Positions 28,017 to 36,688 of a stretch of DNA of 64,000 nt are shown here, piece after piece. Within the stretch, counting starts at the first letter, position 1; each line of letters starts with the position of its first letter. A model generated the notes under the pieces. The model ran no database searches and was not told where the DNA came from. It saw only the letters and a list, made by a program, of their open reading frames with translations. The DNA is from Betaproteobacteria bacterium (GTDB taxonomy: Bacteria; Pseudomonadota; Gammaproteobacteria; Burkholderiales; SG8-39), in NCBI GenBank assembly GCA_947482825.1, contig CANKMT010000006.1:1-64000 (forward strand). Direction: 5' to 3'. Position numbers and translations under genes: made by a program.

Positions 28017-28883
28017 ATGAAAGAAAGCCAATCCCTGTTCATCGATGTGCGCGGCCTCAAGTACCACTTCCGCACCTGGGGCGATGCCGGCGCGCCCAAG
28101 CTGTTCATGCTGCACGGCTTTCAGGACGTCTCGGCGTCCTGGCAGTTCACCGTCGATGCCCTTCAGCGCGACTGGTACGTGATCGCGCCCGACTGGCGCG
28201 GCTACGGCCTGACCGAATGGAGCAAGGCCGACAGCTACTGGTCCCTGGACCTTGTGGCCGACCTCGATGCGGTACTGGATGCGTTCGAGCCAGAGCTGCC
28301 GGCGCTGCTGGTGGCGCACAGCATGGGCGCGAACATCGCGGCGATCTACTCCGGCGCCAAGCCCAAGCGCATCCGCAAGTTCGTCAACGTCGAAGGGTTC
28401 GGCGGACCGCCCTCGCGCGCCGAGGACGCGCCGCGGCGCATCGCCAAGTGGATGCAGCAACTGGTGCGCGGCGAGAAGCAGCGCCCGTACGACAGCTACG
28501 AGGATTTCGCCGAGCGCATGATGGCCGAGAACCCGCGCCTCACCGAGGAGCGCGCCGTGTTCCTGGTACAGCACTGGGGCCAGCAGGAGCCCGACGGCAC
28601 GGTGGTGCGACGCGCCGATCCGGCGCACAAGTTCGTCTCGCCCGTTGCCTTGAGCTTCGAGGAATCACGCGGCTGCTGGAGCCAGATCACCGCGCCGGTG
28701 CTGTGGGTGGAGGGCGCCGAATCAGCGGCGGCGCAGAATGCCGCGCGCGAACCGGAGCGCCATGACGCACGGCTGTCGGCGTTCCGGAGCCTCGCCGGTG
28801 TGGAACGCGTTGAGGGCGCCGGACACAACATCCACCACGACCAGCCGGAGGCACTGGCAGCGCTTATCGAAGGATTCGTGTAG
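28017..28883 (+). CDS. Alpha/beta hydrolase
   Basis: 288 residues. LFMLHGFQDVSASW (oxyanion region), nucleophile Ser in VAHSMGAN, and the terminal His in GAGHNIHHDQP form a plausible triad. It is similar in style to haloalkane dehalogenase/lipase-like hydrolases of the MhpC type. ATG 28017 chosen; the longer frame is antisense-like reading through hemolysin III. It follows hemolysin III by 38 bases. Substrate unknown. Confidence 0.88.
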   Translation: MKESQSLFIDVRGLKYHFRTWGDAGAPKLFMLHGFQDVSASWQFTVDALQRDWYVIAPDWRGYGLTEWSKADSYWSLDLVADLDAVLDAFEPELPALLVAHSMGANIAAIYSGAKPKRIRKFVNVEGFGGPPSRAEDAPRRIAKWMQQLVRGEKQRPYDSYEDFAERMMAENPRLTEERAVFLVQHWGQQEPDGTVVRRADPAHKFVSPVALSFEESRGCWSQITAPVLWVEGAESAAAQNAAREPERHDARLSAFRSLAGVERVEGAGHNIHHDQPEALAALIEGFV

Positions 28884-28979
28884 AAATTCGTGGGGTCAGC
28901 GCCACGAAGGGCACAGGAGACAACGGGCCTCGTGATCGCGGTTTCCGATGGCCAGACGGAAGATCGGTCCATGATAAAA

Positions 28980-28989
28980 TCTGGCCAGA
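28980..28989. promoter_or_regulatory. Perfect 10-bp palindrome upstream of the Phd/VapC pair (candidate operator)
   Basis: TCTGGCCAGA is a perfect palindrome overlapping a GATAAAAT stretch that could be a -10 box, about 22 bases before the GTG of the antitoxin. Phd/YefM antitoxins repress their own operon at such sites. Prediction only. Confidence 0.4.
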
Positions 28990-29011
28990 CTAGACAGATC
29001 GGGGGCGCATT

Positions 29012-29272
29012 GTGGACGCAAAGTGGCCGTTGCAAAAAGCGAAGAACCAGTTCAGTCAGGTCGTGGAGCGGGCCATGACCGAGGGGCCTCAGACTGTGAC
29101 GCGGCACGGCAAGCCGGTGGTCGTCGTGTCCGCCATCGCCGCCAATGCGGCAACAAAGCGCTCGCGCGGCACGACCAAACAGTTGCTCGCCCTATTGCGC
29201 AGTTGCCCGGTCGACCTGACCGGTATCGTGACGCGCGATCGGTCCGTCCCGCGCAAGATCGATCTCGAATGA
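29012..29272 (+). CDS. Phd/YefM family antitoxin
   Basis: 86 residues. The N-terminal DNA-binding Phd fold is seen in WPLQKAKNQFSQVVERAM, then GPQTVTRHGKPVVVVSA, which is diagnostic. The C-terminal tail (KQLLALLRSCPVDL) would bind and neutralise the toxin. Starts at GTG 29012; its TGA overlaps the ATG of vapC (ATGA), the normal arrangement for these pairs. Confidence 0.9.
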   Translation: MDAKWPLQKAKNQFSQVVERAMTEGPQTVTRHGKPVVVVSAIAANAATKRSRGTTKQLLALLRSCPVDLTGIVTRDRSVPRKIDLE

Positions 29273-29688
29273 GGTGCCTGCTCGACACATGCGTGGTCTC
29301 CGAGCTGACCAAACCGAAACCGAATGCCGAGCTCGCGCGCTGGTTCGCGTCTGAGCGCCCGGAAGACCTTTACCTGTCGGCCATCACGATCGGCGAAATT
29401 CGCCGGGGGACCGCACAGCTCGCGCCCGGACGGCGCCGCGCTGCGTTGACGGCTTGGGCGGACAAACTCAGCCGCAGTTTTGCCGGACGCGTCTTGCCGG
29501 TCGATGAAGCGGTTGCGACGCGTTGGGCGGAGATCGCGGCTCGCGCGGAACGCTCGGGGAAACCAAAGCCTCTCGCCGACGGATTGATCGCCGCCACCGC
29601 GGTTCAGCACGACCTCACGGTCGCGACGCGAAACGTGGACGATTTCGAGCCCTTCGGAGTGATGCTGTTCAATCCCTGGGCGGATTGA
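29269..29688 (+). CDS. vapC: VapC family PIN-domain toxin
   Basis: 139-residue PIN-domain ribonuclease. The acidic Mg-binding residues are D6 (CLLDTCV), E43 (ITIGEIRRG), D104 (PLADGLIAATA) and D124 (TRNVDDFE), so the active site is complete. VapC toxins cleave tRNA or rRNA and are held inactive by the upstream antitoxin. The pair looks intact. Confidence 0.93.
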   Translation: MRCLLDTCVVSELTKPKPNAELARWFASERPEDLYLSAITIGEIRRGTAQLAPGRRRAALTAWADKLSRSFAGRVLPVDEAVATRWAEIAARAERSGKPKPLADGLIAATAVQHDLTVATRNVDDFEPFGVMLFNPWAD

Positions 29689-29724
29689 GGGCGTTCGAGG
29701 TGCCGAGGCCGGTGGGTTGCATCG

Positions 29725-30684
29725 TCAATATCCCGCGGCGCGATCCACCACTTCCTTGAGTGGCTTGCCCTCCAGGAAGCGGCCCAGGTTCTCGACGAAC
29801 AGGCGCGCGACGATCTCGTCGCGCTGCGGATGCGGGCCGCCGATATGGGGCAGCACGATGATCCCTTCGGTGGTCCAGAACGGGTGCTCGGCGGGCAGCG
29901 GCTCCTTGCGAAACACATCGAGCATGGCGCCGGCGATCTTCTTCGCCTTTACCGCGGCGACCAGGTCGTCATCCTCGATCAGGTGGCCGCGACCGAAGTT
30001 GAGCAGCCAGGCCGTCGGCTTCATCATCGCCAGGCGCTCCGCGTTGATGAAGTTGTCGGTCTCCTTCGTCGCCGGCAGGAGCAGCAGCAGGAAGTCCGAC
30101 TGCGCCAGCACCTCGGGCGTGCGCTCGGGCGGGAAGACATCTGTGACATTGGCCATGGGTTCCGGGCGGCGCTTGGTGCCGATGACGCGCAGTCCGAGTG
30201 CGGCTGCGATGCGGGCGACTTCCTGGCCGATCACGCCCAGGCCAAGAATGCCGAGCGTCTTGCCGGTCAGCGGCTGCGCGGTGGCATGGGCCCACTTGCG
30301 CTGCTTCTGGTTTTCGACTGCTGCGGCGTAGGGTTTGGCGACGTAGAGCAGCGCGCCGATGATGTTCTCCGGCATTGATTCCCGGTGGGTGCCCCGGGCG
30401 CAGGTGAGCACCAGGTTCGCCGGCAGGTCGGGCAGGGCGATCCATCCTTCGACACCGGCAGTCAGCGACTGGGCCCAGCGCAGCTTCGGCATCGCCGGCA
30501 GCAGGCCCGGCGGCGGGCCGTAGCCCATCAGCGCCTCGGTCCGGGCCATCTGCTCGGCGGAGGGTTTCTCTTTGCGCGGCAAGGTGTCGACCACGACTCG
30601 GTCGTCGAGGCCCGCGGCCTTGATCGCATCGAGGTAGGCGGCGGTCGAGTCGGTCCAGAGCAGAACATGGGTGCGGCTGGTCAC
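29725..30684 (-). CDS. D-2-hydroxyacid dehydrogenase (glyoxylate/phosphoglycerate dehydrogenase-like)
   Basis: 319 residues. NAD-binding motif LGILGLGVIGQEVAR (GxGxxG), substrate Arg in LNFGRGHLI, Glu in DVFRKEPLP and catalytic His in VLPHIGGP. GTG 30684 was chosen because AGGAG lies 7 bases upstream; an ATG-initiated longer frame begins further 5' without such a site. It reduces a 2-keto acid or oxidises a D-2-hydroxy acid. Converges with vapC. Confidence 0.9.
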   Translation of the reverse strand: MTSRTHVLLWTDSTAAYLDAIKAAGLDDRVVVDTLPRKEKPSAEQMARTEALMGYGPPPGLLPAMPKLRWAQSLTAGVEGWIALPDLPANLVLTCARGTHRESMPENIIGALLYVAKPYAAAVENQKQRKWAHATAQPLTGKTLGILGLGVIGQEVARIAAALGLRVIGTKRRPEPMANVTDVFPPERTPEVLAQSDFLLLLLPATKETDNFINAERLAMMKPTAWLLNFGRGHLIEDDDLVAAVKAKKIAGAMLDVFRKEPLPAEHPFWTTEGIIVLPHIGGPHPQRDEIVARLFVENLGRFLEGKPLKEVVDRAAGY

Positions 30685-30756
30685 AAGGGGGCTCCTGAGT
30701 GAAGTGGGCGACAGGGTAGCGGAAGACCGGGCCGTGCGCGGCAAGACCAGAGTGTT

Positions 30757-31491
30757 CTACCTGGCCAGCCGGCCGCGGCGCCTTGCAGGTGCCAGTGCGC
30801 GATCCGCGGTGCCGCCCTCGTCGTCCCCATCCTCCGAGAGGCTGTGGGATGCGCGCTCAACGTTCGGCAAATGTCGAACCGACGTTGCGGCCCTGATCAG
30901 TATGCGCTTGGCTTTCTCAGAGAGCTTCGGGATGTCCTTGTGAAAGGCGAGCGCCTGAAGAGCAACCTGGGGGCTGAGGTTGGGAAACATTTCCGCAGCG
31001 ATCGCGATCGCGGTTGCGACGGGGCAGCCCGCTTGAATCAAAGCTGCCAGGTCTTCGTAGTCCCGCTGCTCGGTGCGATCGAGGATCACCTTGATTTTGG
31101 TCGCCATCAGATCTTCGAGCGCAGCGACCCGCAGGACCCGGTCGTCAGTGAGTTCAGGTTCGCCGAATCGACCGAAACCGATTTCGGCAAAGAAGGAGAG
31201 TTTTACCGGATTCGTCTCACCCCTGGGTTTGACCGACGCAACGTAAGTGTCCGGACCTTCCTGGAGGACTTGGGCGCCATTCAGGAACGCAAGCTTCTTC
31301 AGGAGCGCTTTCTTGTCGAGCTTGCGATCGGTGAAGAAATCGAAGTCGACCGAAATCCGATGGCCCAGTCGCAATGCGATGGCTGTCCCGCCGTATAACG
31401 TGAAACCGAGGTCCTTGGCCGGCTTGAGTTGCGGCCAGAGCGCTTTCTGCTCCCGGGGCAGGGTTCCGAGCTTCGGCCTGAACGCTTTCAC
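30757..31491 (-). CDS. AbiEii/AbiGii-like nucleotidyltransferase (candidate toxin)
   Basis: 244 residues. FTLYGGTAIALRLGHRISVDFDFFTDR is the nucleotidyltransferase signature (GGTA...G.R.S.D.DFF), followed by LEDLMATKIKVILDRTEQRDYEDLAALI, the second block of the family. AbiEii-type toxins add nucleotides to tRNA or other targets. GTG 31491 overlaps the TGA of the upstream winged-helix gene (GTGA), which indicates translational coupling. The C-terminal tail is long and rich in Arg. Confidence 0.82.
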   Translation of the reverse strand: MKAFRPKLGTLPREQKALWPQLKPAKDLGFTLYGGTAIALRLGHRISVDFDFFTDRKLDKKALLKKLAFLNGAQVLQEGPDTYVASVKPRGETNPVKLSFFAEIGFGRFGEPELTDDRVLRVAALEDLMATKIKVILDRTEQRDYEDLAALIQAGCPVATAIAIAAEMFPNLSPQVALQALAFHKDIPKLSEKAKRILIRAATSVRHLPNVERASHSLSEDGDDEGGTADRALAPARRRGRLAR

Positions 31492-32120
31492 GAGAATGTA
31501 CGCTGCGGCAGAGGCGGGACAGCCCCATCCCTTGCAATGCCCAGGCGATGATGCCAGTAGTTCCAGGACTTCTCGTGGAAGCAGCCGGGGCTCGCCGTTC
31601 TCACGATATCGGCCAGGCAATCCTCGCCCAATCGATCCTCGAGATACCGCACGTCCTCGAAGGTTCCGAGATTCATGACCTGGGCGACAAGCCTCCTGTG
31701 ATCCCGGACGGCCTCCTCCGGACTCGCCCACCACAGGTACTTCCTTGCAAAGGTCTTGGCCATGACCGGATCAAGGGTCGCGCGAGGGAAGGAGTCTTGG
31801 TCATCAGCCGGCGCCTGAATCGCCCCAGGAAACTTCCTCGCGGCGCTCCCGCGCGCGAAGAGCGCGGTCAATTCGCCAAACAGCGGATTTCCGGGATTGG
31901 CACGGAACTTCGGATAGGGCTTGGCTTCGATGCGCTCGCAAAGACCCGTGTCCACCAGCCTGGCAAGCAGCTTCGACGTGTTACTCGGATCGGTTCCGGC
32001 GAACGCAGCGAGCCCTCGAACGTGAAACTCGCGTGCAGGCGGCTCGAAGAGCGCCCGCATTACGCGGAACCGCCCGGCGCAGCCGCAGAAGCTCCTGAGA
32101 GTACGCTCATAGATGTTCAT
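31488..32120 (-). CDS. Winged-helix protein partner of the AbiEii-like toxin (candidate antitoxin)
   Basis: 210 residues. The N-terminus (MNIYERTLRSFCGCAGRFRV through about residue 70) is a winged-helix DNA-binding domain: EFHVRGLAAFAGTDPSNTSKLLARLVDTGL. The C-terminal half (ARKYLWWASPEEAVRDHRRL to HHRLG) is a separate helical domain of unknown function seen with such nucleotidyltransferases. An inverted repeat TTACC/GGTAA at 32131-32148, 11 bases upstream of the ATG, could be its operator. Transcribed just ahead of the nucleotidyltransferase, as antitoxins usually are. Confidence 0.68.
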   Translation of the reverse strand: MNIYERTLRSFCGCAGRFRVMRALFEPPAREFHVRGLAAFAGTDPSNTSKLLARLVDTGLCERIEAKPYPKFRANPGNPLFGELTALFARGSAARKFPGAIQAPADDQDSFPRATLDPVMAKTFARKYLWWASPEEAVRDHRRLVAQVMNLGTFEDVRYLEDRLGEDCLADIVRTASPGCFHEKSWNYWHHRLGIARDGAVPPLPQRTFS

Positions 32121-32262
32121 GTGGTTAAATTTACCACGCTCACGGTAAGTCTTGCCATCGCTTCATCCGCTTGCCAGGGAAAGGGCCGTCGTGCCCAGTT
32201 GCGATGGATACCCGGCCTGCCGGTTACGCTATGATCGCCGTTTTGGAAACCGGCATTCTCAA

Positions 32263-32853
32263 TTGATCTTCCCGACCGACCTGGCCTCTTTCCTCGAGTT
32301 GTTGCGCCAGCACGGCGATGCGGCCTACAGCCTGCTCTTCGCTTTCGCTGCCTCGCATAGCCTGCTGCTTACGCTTTTCGCCGGTTATGCCTCCAGTTCA
32401 GGCGCTCTCGACCTCGGCCTCCTGATCGCGGTCGTGTGGGCGGGCAGCTTTGCGGGCGATGCAGTCCGCTTCTGGATTGGACGGCGTTTCGGCAACGATT
32501 GGCTCGCGCCTTTTCCGCGCCTTCACCGCACCAGCCAGATCGTGGTCCGGCTGGTGGACCGCTACTACGTCTGGCTGATCCTGTTCCATCGCTATCCGCA
32601 CGGCATTCGCGGCGTCGCCGGGTTTGCCTACGGCATGTCGCGCTTGCCCTGGTCGACTTTCCTCGCGTTCAATTTCATCGCGGCCGGCCTTTGGTCGGGG
32701 GTCGTTGTTTCGACGGGTCACGCCTTTGGCCATCTGTCAGAGAAGCTGATGAGCGATGCTTCCTCGCGCCTTGGCCTGGTCATGCTGATCGTGTTTCTCG
32801 TGCTGTCGTGGATCCTGAGCAGGAAACTCGAGCAGATCGTCGAGCGCAGCTGA
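32263..32853 (+). CDS. DedA/SNARE-associated family membrane protein
   Basis: About 196 residues with five or six hydrophobic stretches. The family block WAGSFAGDAVRFWIGRRFG and FHRYPHGIRGVAGFAYGMSRLPW (the re-entrant R-x-R-P-like region) is present. DedA proteins are lipid flippases, in particular for undecaprenyl phosphate. TTG 32263 is the first in-frame start near the conserved N-terminus; no strong ribosome site is visible, so the start is uncertain. Confidence 0.8.
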   Translation: MIFPTDLASFLELLRQHGDAAYSLLFAFAASHSLLLTLFAGYASSSGALDLGLLIAVVWAGSFAGDAVRFWIGRRFGNDWLAPFPRLHRTSQIVVRLVDRYYVWLILFHRYPHGIRGVAGFAYGMSRLPWSTFLAFNFIAAGLWSGVVVSTGHAFGHLSEKLMSDASSRLGLVMLIVFLVLSWILSRKLEQIVERS

Positions 32854-32887
32854 GCCGGGGAGTCTTGTCTGGCGGGCCGATGCGCCA

Positions 32888-32950
32888 ATGGCAGCAATTT
32901 GGCTGGAAAGCCAATACTGGCGCGGACTTTAAGTAAAAAATGGCAGCAAT
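32888..32950 (+). repeat. Dispersed 62-bp repeat, copy C (best-preserved)
   Basis: ATGGCAGCAAT at 32888 and at 32940, 52 bases apart. Inside, TTGGCTGGAAAGCCAA (32899-32914) forms a perfect 6-bp hairpin with a 4-base loop. An A-rich stretch (GTAAAAA) precedes the second copy. Begins 34 bases after the DedA stop. Confidence 0.88.
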
Positions 32951-32981
32951 CGCACTTCTGATTCCTTAAGGAGGAAGACCG

Positions 32982-33752
32982 ATGTCGTTCTACCGAGGCA
33001 TGACCTGCGAGACCGTGACCCTCAACGGCGACAAGGGCACCCCGATCGCCGCCTACGTGGCCAGGCCGTCTGGCGCGGGCCCGTTTCCGGGCGTGGTGCT
33101 TGTCCACCATCTGCCGGGCTGGAGCGAGTTCTACATCGAGACCACGCGCCGGTTCGCGCATCACGGCTATCTCGCGATCTGCGCCAACCTCTATGAGCGC
33201 GAAGGCGGCGGCAACGACGGCAACCCGGACGATGTCGCCGCTAAAGTACGTGCCGGCGGCGGCATTGCCGACGCCCAGATGGTCGGCGATACCGAAGCCG
33301 CCGTGAAGTGGATGCGCGCGCGGCCCGATCACAACGGCAAGGTCGGCCTGTTCGGCTCCTGTTCCGGGGGCCGGCACGCGTTCATCTATGCCTGTCAGAA
33401 GAAGGACGTCGATGCCTGCGTCGATCTCTGGGGCGGCCGGGTGGTGATGGGCAAGGAGGAGCTCAATGCCAAGACGCCGGTCGCGCCGATCGAGATGACC
33501 AAGGACCTTTGCTGTCCGCTGCTCGGCCTGTTCGGCAACGACGATCGCGCGCCGAGCCCCGAGCAGGTGAACCAGCACGAGGCCGAGCTAATGAAGCACG
33601 GCAAGACGCACGAGTTCCACCGCTACGACGGCGCCGGCCACGGCTTCTTCTATTGGCACCGGCCGCTCTACCGGCCAGAGCAGGCCATGGATGGCTGGGG
33701 CAAGGTGTTTGCCTTCTTCGGCAAGCATCTGGCGACGCATATGTCGACATAG
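32982..33752 (+). CDS. Dienelactone hydrolase family protein
   Basis: 256 residues of the DLH fold. The nucleophile is Cys in FGSCSGGRH (in place of the usual GYCLGG), with the acid in FGNDDRAP and His in GAGHGFFYW, so a complete Cys-His-Asp triad is present. DLH enzymes open dienelactones in chlorocatechol pathways or hydrolyse related esters. Ribosome site AGGAGG precedes ATG 32982. It is followed closely by the DUF6295 and CmcJ-type genes. Confidence 0.92.
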   Translation: MSFYRGMTCETVTLNGDKGTPIAAYVARPSGAGPFPGVVLVHHLPGWSEFYIETTRRFAHHGYLAICANLYEREGGGNDGNPDDVAAKVRAGGGIADAQMVGDTEAAVKWMRARPDHNGKVGLFGSCSGGRHAFIYACQKKDVDACVDLWGGRVVMGKEELNAKTPVAPIEMTKDLCCPLLGLFGNDDRAPSPEQVNQHEAELMKHGKTHEFHRYDGAGHGFFYWHRPLYRPEQAMDGWGKVFAFFGKHLATHMST

Positions 33753-33762
33753 GGGCGCGTCA

Positions 33763-34062
33763 ATGTGCACCTCCATCATCGAGATCGCGCGCGCAGAGGG
33801 CATGGCCAAGCGCGGGGACGAATGGTTCCCGTTAACTCAGGCGGTGGTCGCCTACGACCACGCGCGCCACGCGCCGCTGGGCGACGTGATCACGCTCGAC
33901 TTCATCAACACCGGCCTTGATCCCGGGGCACGGGCCGGGATCGAGTTGACCCTCGACTCGGCGAAGGGGCTGCGGGCTGCGCTTGATCGTGCGATTGCCG
34001 CTGCGGAGTTCGAGGAGGCGGAGGTGAGAGGGATGGGGGCACGGGCCCGCGCAGATGAATGA
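33763..34062 (+). CDS. Small DUF6295-like protein
   Basis: 99 residues beginning MCTSIIEIARAEGMAKRGDEWFPLTQAVVAYDHARHAPLGDVITLDFI, the pattern of the DUF6295 family of unknown function. No signal peptide or membrane segment. Its stop overlaps the start of the CmcJ/NvfI-type oxidoreductase by 8 bases, so the two are likely made together. Confidence 0.7.
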   Translation: MCTSIIEIARAEGMAKRGDEWFPLTQAVVAYDHARHAPLGDVITLDFINTGLDPGARAGIELTLDSAKGLRAALDRAIAAAEFEEAEVRGMGARARADE

Positions 34063-34861
34063 AAATTCGATCACCGCAGACATCACGTACACCGTCGATG
34101 ACGGCAAGAAGCTCATCAACGGTACCTTCGGGCCGGAGACGGCCGAGCGCCAGAACACCGGCACCTATGAGCGCCGCGCATTCCCGATCGCAAACGGGCG
34201 CGTAGCCGACGGCCTTGGCCTGGAGACGTCAGGCTTCGCGCTCGTCGGGCATCCAACGAAGGTCACCGATTTTTTCGACCCGGTCCAGCTCGAATCGGTC
34301 TACTACCCCGAGGTCGTCGAACTGGTGAAGCGGGAATCGGGCGCCTCCCGCGTCGTCGTGTTCGATCACACGCTGCGCTCCGGCGACGAAACGGAGCGCG
34401 AGGCCAAGCGCCTGCGCGAACTGGTCCTCTCCGCCCACAACGACTACACGGAGTGGTCCGGTCCGCAGCGCGTGCGCGACGTTTTGCCGGAAGAGGCCGA
34501 GAGCCTGCTTGCCCGGCGGTTCGCCATCATCCAGGTCTGGCGGGCGATCAACCGTCCGATCGAGGCGAATCCCCTCGCGATGGCTGACGCACGCAGCGTT
34601 GCGCCATCGGACTTGCTAGTCGCCGAGCGCCACCATCCGGGGCGCATCGGCCAGACCTACCGGCTGAAGTACAACTCGGCCCATGCGTGGTTCTACTACC
34701 CGCGCATGCGGCGCGAAGAGGCGATCGTGTTCAAGGTGTTCGATTCGGAGAAGGACGGGCGGGCGCGGTTTACGCCGCATACGTCGTTCGAAGATCCGTC
34801 GACGCCCGCCGGTGCGCCGCCGCGGCAGAGTATCGAGGTCAGGACGCTGGCGTTTTTCTGA
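34055..34861 (+). CDS. CmcJ/NvfI family oxidoreductase
   Basis: 268 residues. The family phrases VVVFDHTLRSGD, VLSAHNDYTEWSGPQRV, FAIIQVWRAINRPIEANPLAMADARS and a C-terminal HTSFEDPS...PRQSIEVRTLAFF match the CmcJ/NvfI/AsaB-like enzymes. These are Fe(II)/2-oxoglutarate-dependent-like proteins involved in cephamycin or fungal meroterpenoid biosynthesis, though most bacterial members are uncharacterised. It overlaps the DUF6295 gene. No biosynthetic core enzyme is nearby, so a catabolic role is more likely here. Confidence 0.83.
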   Translation: MNENSITADITYTVDDGKKLINGTFGPETAERQNTGTYERRAFPIANGRVADGLGLETSGFALVGHPTKVTDFFDPVQLESVYYPEVVELVKRESGASRVVVFDHTLRSGDETEREAKRLRELVLSAHNDYTEWSGPQRVRDVLPEEAESLLARRFAIIQVWRAINRPIEANPLAMADARSVAPSDLLVAERHHPGRIGQTYRLKYNSAHAWFYYPRMRREEAIVFKVFDSEKDGRARFTPHTSFEDPSTPAGAPPRQSIEVRTLAFF

Positions 34862-34873
34862 AAGGACGAAATC

Positions 34874-35335
34874 GTGCACAAAAGAGCAGTCCTGATGCTA
34901 TTGCTTTCGGCCTTCACCTTTCCGGCCGTTGCGGAAACGGTCGGATGCGTAACGACCGCATGGATGCTGATCGGCGCAAATCACAAGGTCTGCGTCGAAG
35001 CCTTCGTTGACCCCAAGATCGCCGGCGTGACCTGCCATGTCAGCCAGGCGCGGACCGGTGGCGTGACAGGCTCGCTGGGGTTGGCCCAGGATCCGTCGCA
35101 GTTCTCGCTCGCGTGCCGGCAGACCGGTCCGATTGCATTGCCCGACAAGTTGCCCAAGGATGAAACCGTCTTTGCGGAGGACACTTCGATCCTGTTCAAG
35201 GAGACCCGAGTGGTGCGGATGTGGGATGCGACGCACAAGACGCTTGTGTATGTGGCGATCAGTCGGAAGCTGATAGATGGGGCGCCGGCCAACAGCATCT
35301 CGACGGTGCCGGTGATGGCGTGGGGTGGAAGATGA
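34874..35335 (+). CDS. creA: CreA family exported protein
   Basis: 153 residues. Signal peptide 1-20 (MHKRAVLMLLLSAFTFPAVA). The mature domain matches E. coli CreA along its length: IGANHKVCVEAFVDPKIAGVTCHVSQARTGG, GLAQDPS, QTGPIALPD and NSISTVPVMAW. Cys residues at about 25, 41, 54 and 82 may form disulfides. The function of CreA is unknown. Starts at GTG 34874 with AAAGGA upstream. Confidence 0.9.
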   Translation: MHKRAVLMLLLSAFTFPAVAETVGCVTTAWMLIGANHKVCVEAFVDPKIAGVTCHVSQARTGGVTGSLGLAQDPSQFSLACRQTGPIALPDKLPKDETVFAEDTSILFKETRVVRMWDATHKTLVYVAISRKLIDGAPANSISTVPVMAWGGR

Positions 35336-35398
35336 TCAACATTGTTGCGGCGCTGATTACGATTGCCGTATGCGCTCAACCCAATAGATCGCTCAACT

Positions 35399-36214
35399 AT
35401 GCCGACCATTGAAACGCCCACAGGACTACTGCATTACGCCGTTTGCGATATCGTTCCCGACTGGATCGAGTCACCGGAAACGATCATCTTTCACCATGGC
35501 ATCGCTGCCAACACACATATCTGGGCGAACTGGCTGCCGGTTCTCGCGACGCGCTATCGATTGGTTCGCTTCGATATGCGCGGCTTTGGACAATCGGTGG
35601 TCCCGGCCGACGACTTTGACTGGTCCTATGACGTACTGATCGACGACCTGCTCGCGGTCGCACAAGCGGCCGGCGCCGCCCGTTTCCATTTGGTTGGCGA
35701 ATCCATCGGTGGCACCGCGGCGCTCGCATTTGCCCTGCAGGTGCCGCACAAGGTGCTGAGCCTGTGCCTATCCAATGCAGCAGCGCGCGGCGGCCTGGTC
35801 AGCAATGTGAAAGGCTGGCGTGAGATCGTCGAGCAAGGAGGGCAAGCGGCGTGGGCCAGGCAGATGATGCAGTGGCGCTTTCATCCAGACGCACTAACGC
35901 CCGGGTTGCACGCTTGGTATACACGGGTGCATGAATCCTGCTCCATGGACGCGACCTTTGCTTTAGCCGATCTGCTTCTGGCGAGCGATTTGACACCGCG
36001 ATTGAACGAAATAAAAGTGCCGACACTACTGCTCGCGCCGGAAGCCAGCCCGTTCATCCCGCTCGACATCATGGCGTCCATGCGTGCCGCCATACCGGGC
36101 GCGGAATTGCAGGTGTTTGCGCATTCAAAGCATGGTTTGCCGCTGTCGCACGGTCGCGAATGTGCGCAGGTGCTGCAGGAATTCCTGCAACGTCAGTTTC
36201 CAAGGTTGCGATAG
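35399..36214 (+). CDS. Alpha/beta hydrolase (3-oxoadipate enol-lactonase-like)
   Basis: 271 residues. FHHGIAANTHIWANW, nucleophile in LVGESIGGTAAL, and a C-terminal HSKHGLPLSHG with the catalytic His. The acid position reads LAPEASPFI, so Glu replaces the more common Asp. Resembles PcaD-type enol-lactone hydrolases. ATG 35399 chosen over the one at 35363 because the fold begins at MPTIETPTG. A degenerate region begins just after its stop. Confidence 0.86.
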   Translation: MPTIETPTGLLHYAVCDIVPDWIESPETIIFHHGIAANTHIWANWLPVLATRYRLVRFDMRGFGQSVVPADDFDWSYDVLIDDLLAVAQAAGAARFHLVGESIGGTAALAFALQVPHKVLSLCLSNAAARGGLVSNVKGWREIVEQGGQAAWARQMMQWRFHPDALTPGLHAWYTRVHESCSMDATFALADLLLASDLTPRLNEIKVPTLLLAPEASPFIPLDIMASMRAAIPGAELQVFAHSKHGLPLSHGRECAQVLQEFLQRQFPRLR

Positions 36215-36215
36215 C

Positions 36216-36560
36216 GGCGCTGTCCATACCGACCGTCATCACCTCTCCCTCAGCATCCATTCGTAGGCGGGCATCGCCCGCAGGCCGCTGCCCGCGAGCG
36301 TCCACGGTCGAAGGATCGGCGCAGACTTGCAGCAACTCGCGGCCGCTGGCGTCGAAGGCGTGGATCAGGCCGGGGTCGGCCGGATAGATCTTGCGCGGAT
36401 TGGAATTGCGCTGGCGCTCGGAGGCCGTGTGGAGCGGCACCGCCTGGAGCAGATAGGCGTCGGTCAGATGTCCAAGCAGCGCATGCACTGAGTCCTTGCT
36501 CACGGCGTGGCCCTGCGCCTTCAGGTCCAGTGCGGCATTGAGCTTCTCTTCAAGGACGAG
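36216..36560 (-). pseudogene. Remnant of an AAA ATPase with DUF4143 domain
   Basis: The minus strand reads HAVSKDSVHALLGHLTDAYLL, then ASERQRNSNPRKIYPADPGLIHAFDASG, which is the DUF4143 C-terminal domain of ATP-binding proteins, then jumps to ELLQVCADPSTVDARG, which in full-length members lies about 60-80 residues further on. The N-terminal ATPase is absent. So this is an internally deleted, 5'-truncated remnant. It starts 2 bases past the hydrolase stop on the other strand. Confidence 0.65.
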
Positions 36561-36645
36561 GTGCAGCACCATCGGCGCGCTCGAAGAATGTGTCCTTAAA
36601 ATGCGTACACATTGTGATGAATCAATACTTTTGAGAAGGACAGCT

Positions 36646-36688
36646 ATGGCACGGTGCTGATGTACGGCACCAGCGCGACCACGGTGGC
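36646..36688 (+). repeat. 43-bp exact copy of an internal piece of a Bug gene
   Basis: Bases 36646-36688 (ATGGCACGGTGCTGATG to ACCACGGTGGC) are identical to 38619-38661 inside the Bug gene at 38336. The surrounding sequence does not match, so this is a stranded fragment of that gene or of a relative, about 2 kb away in the same orientation. Confidence 0.85.
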
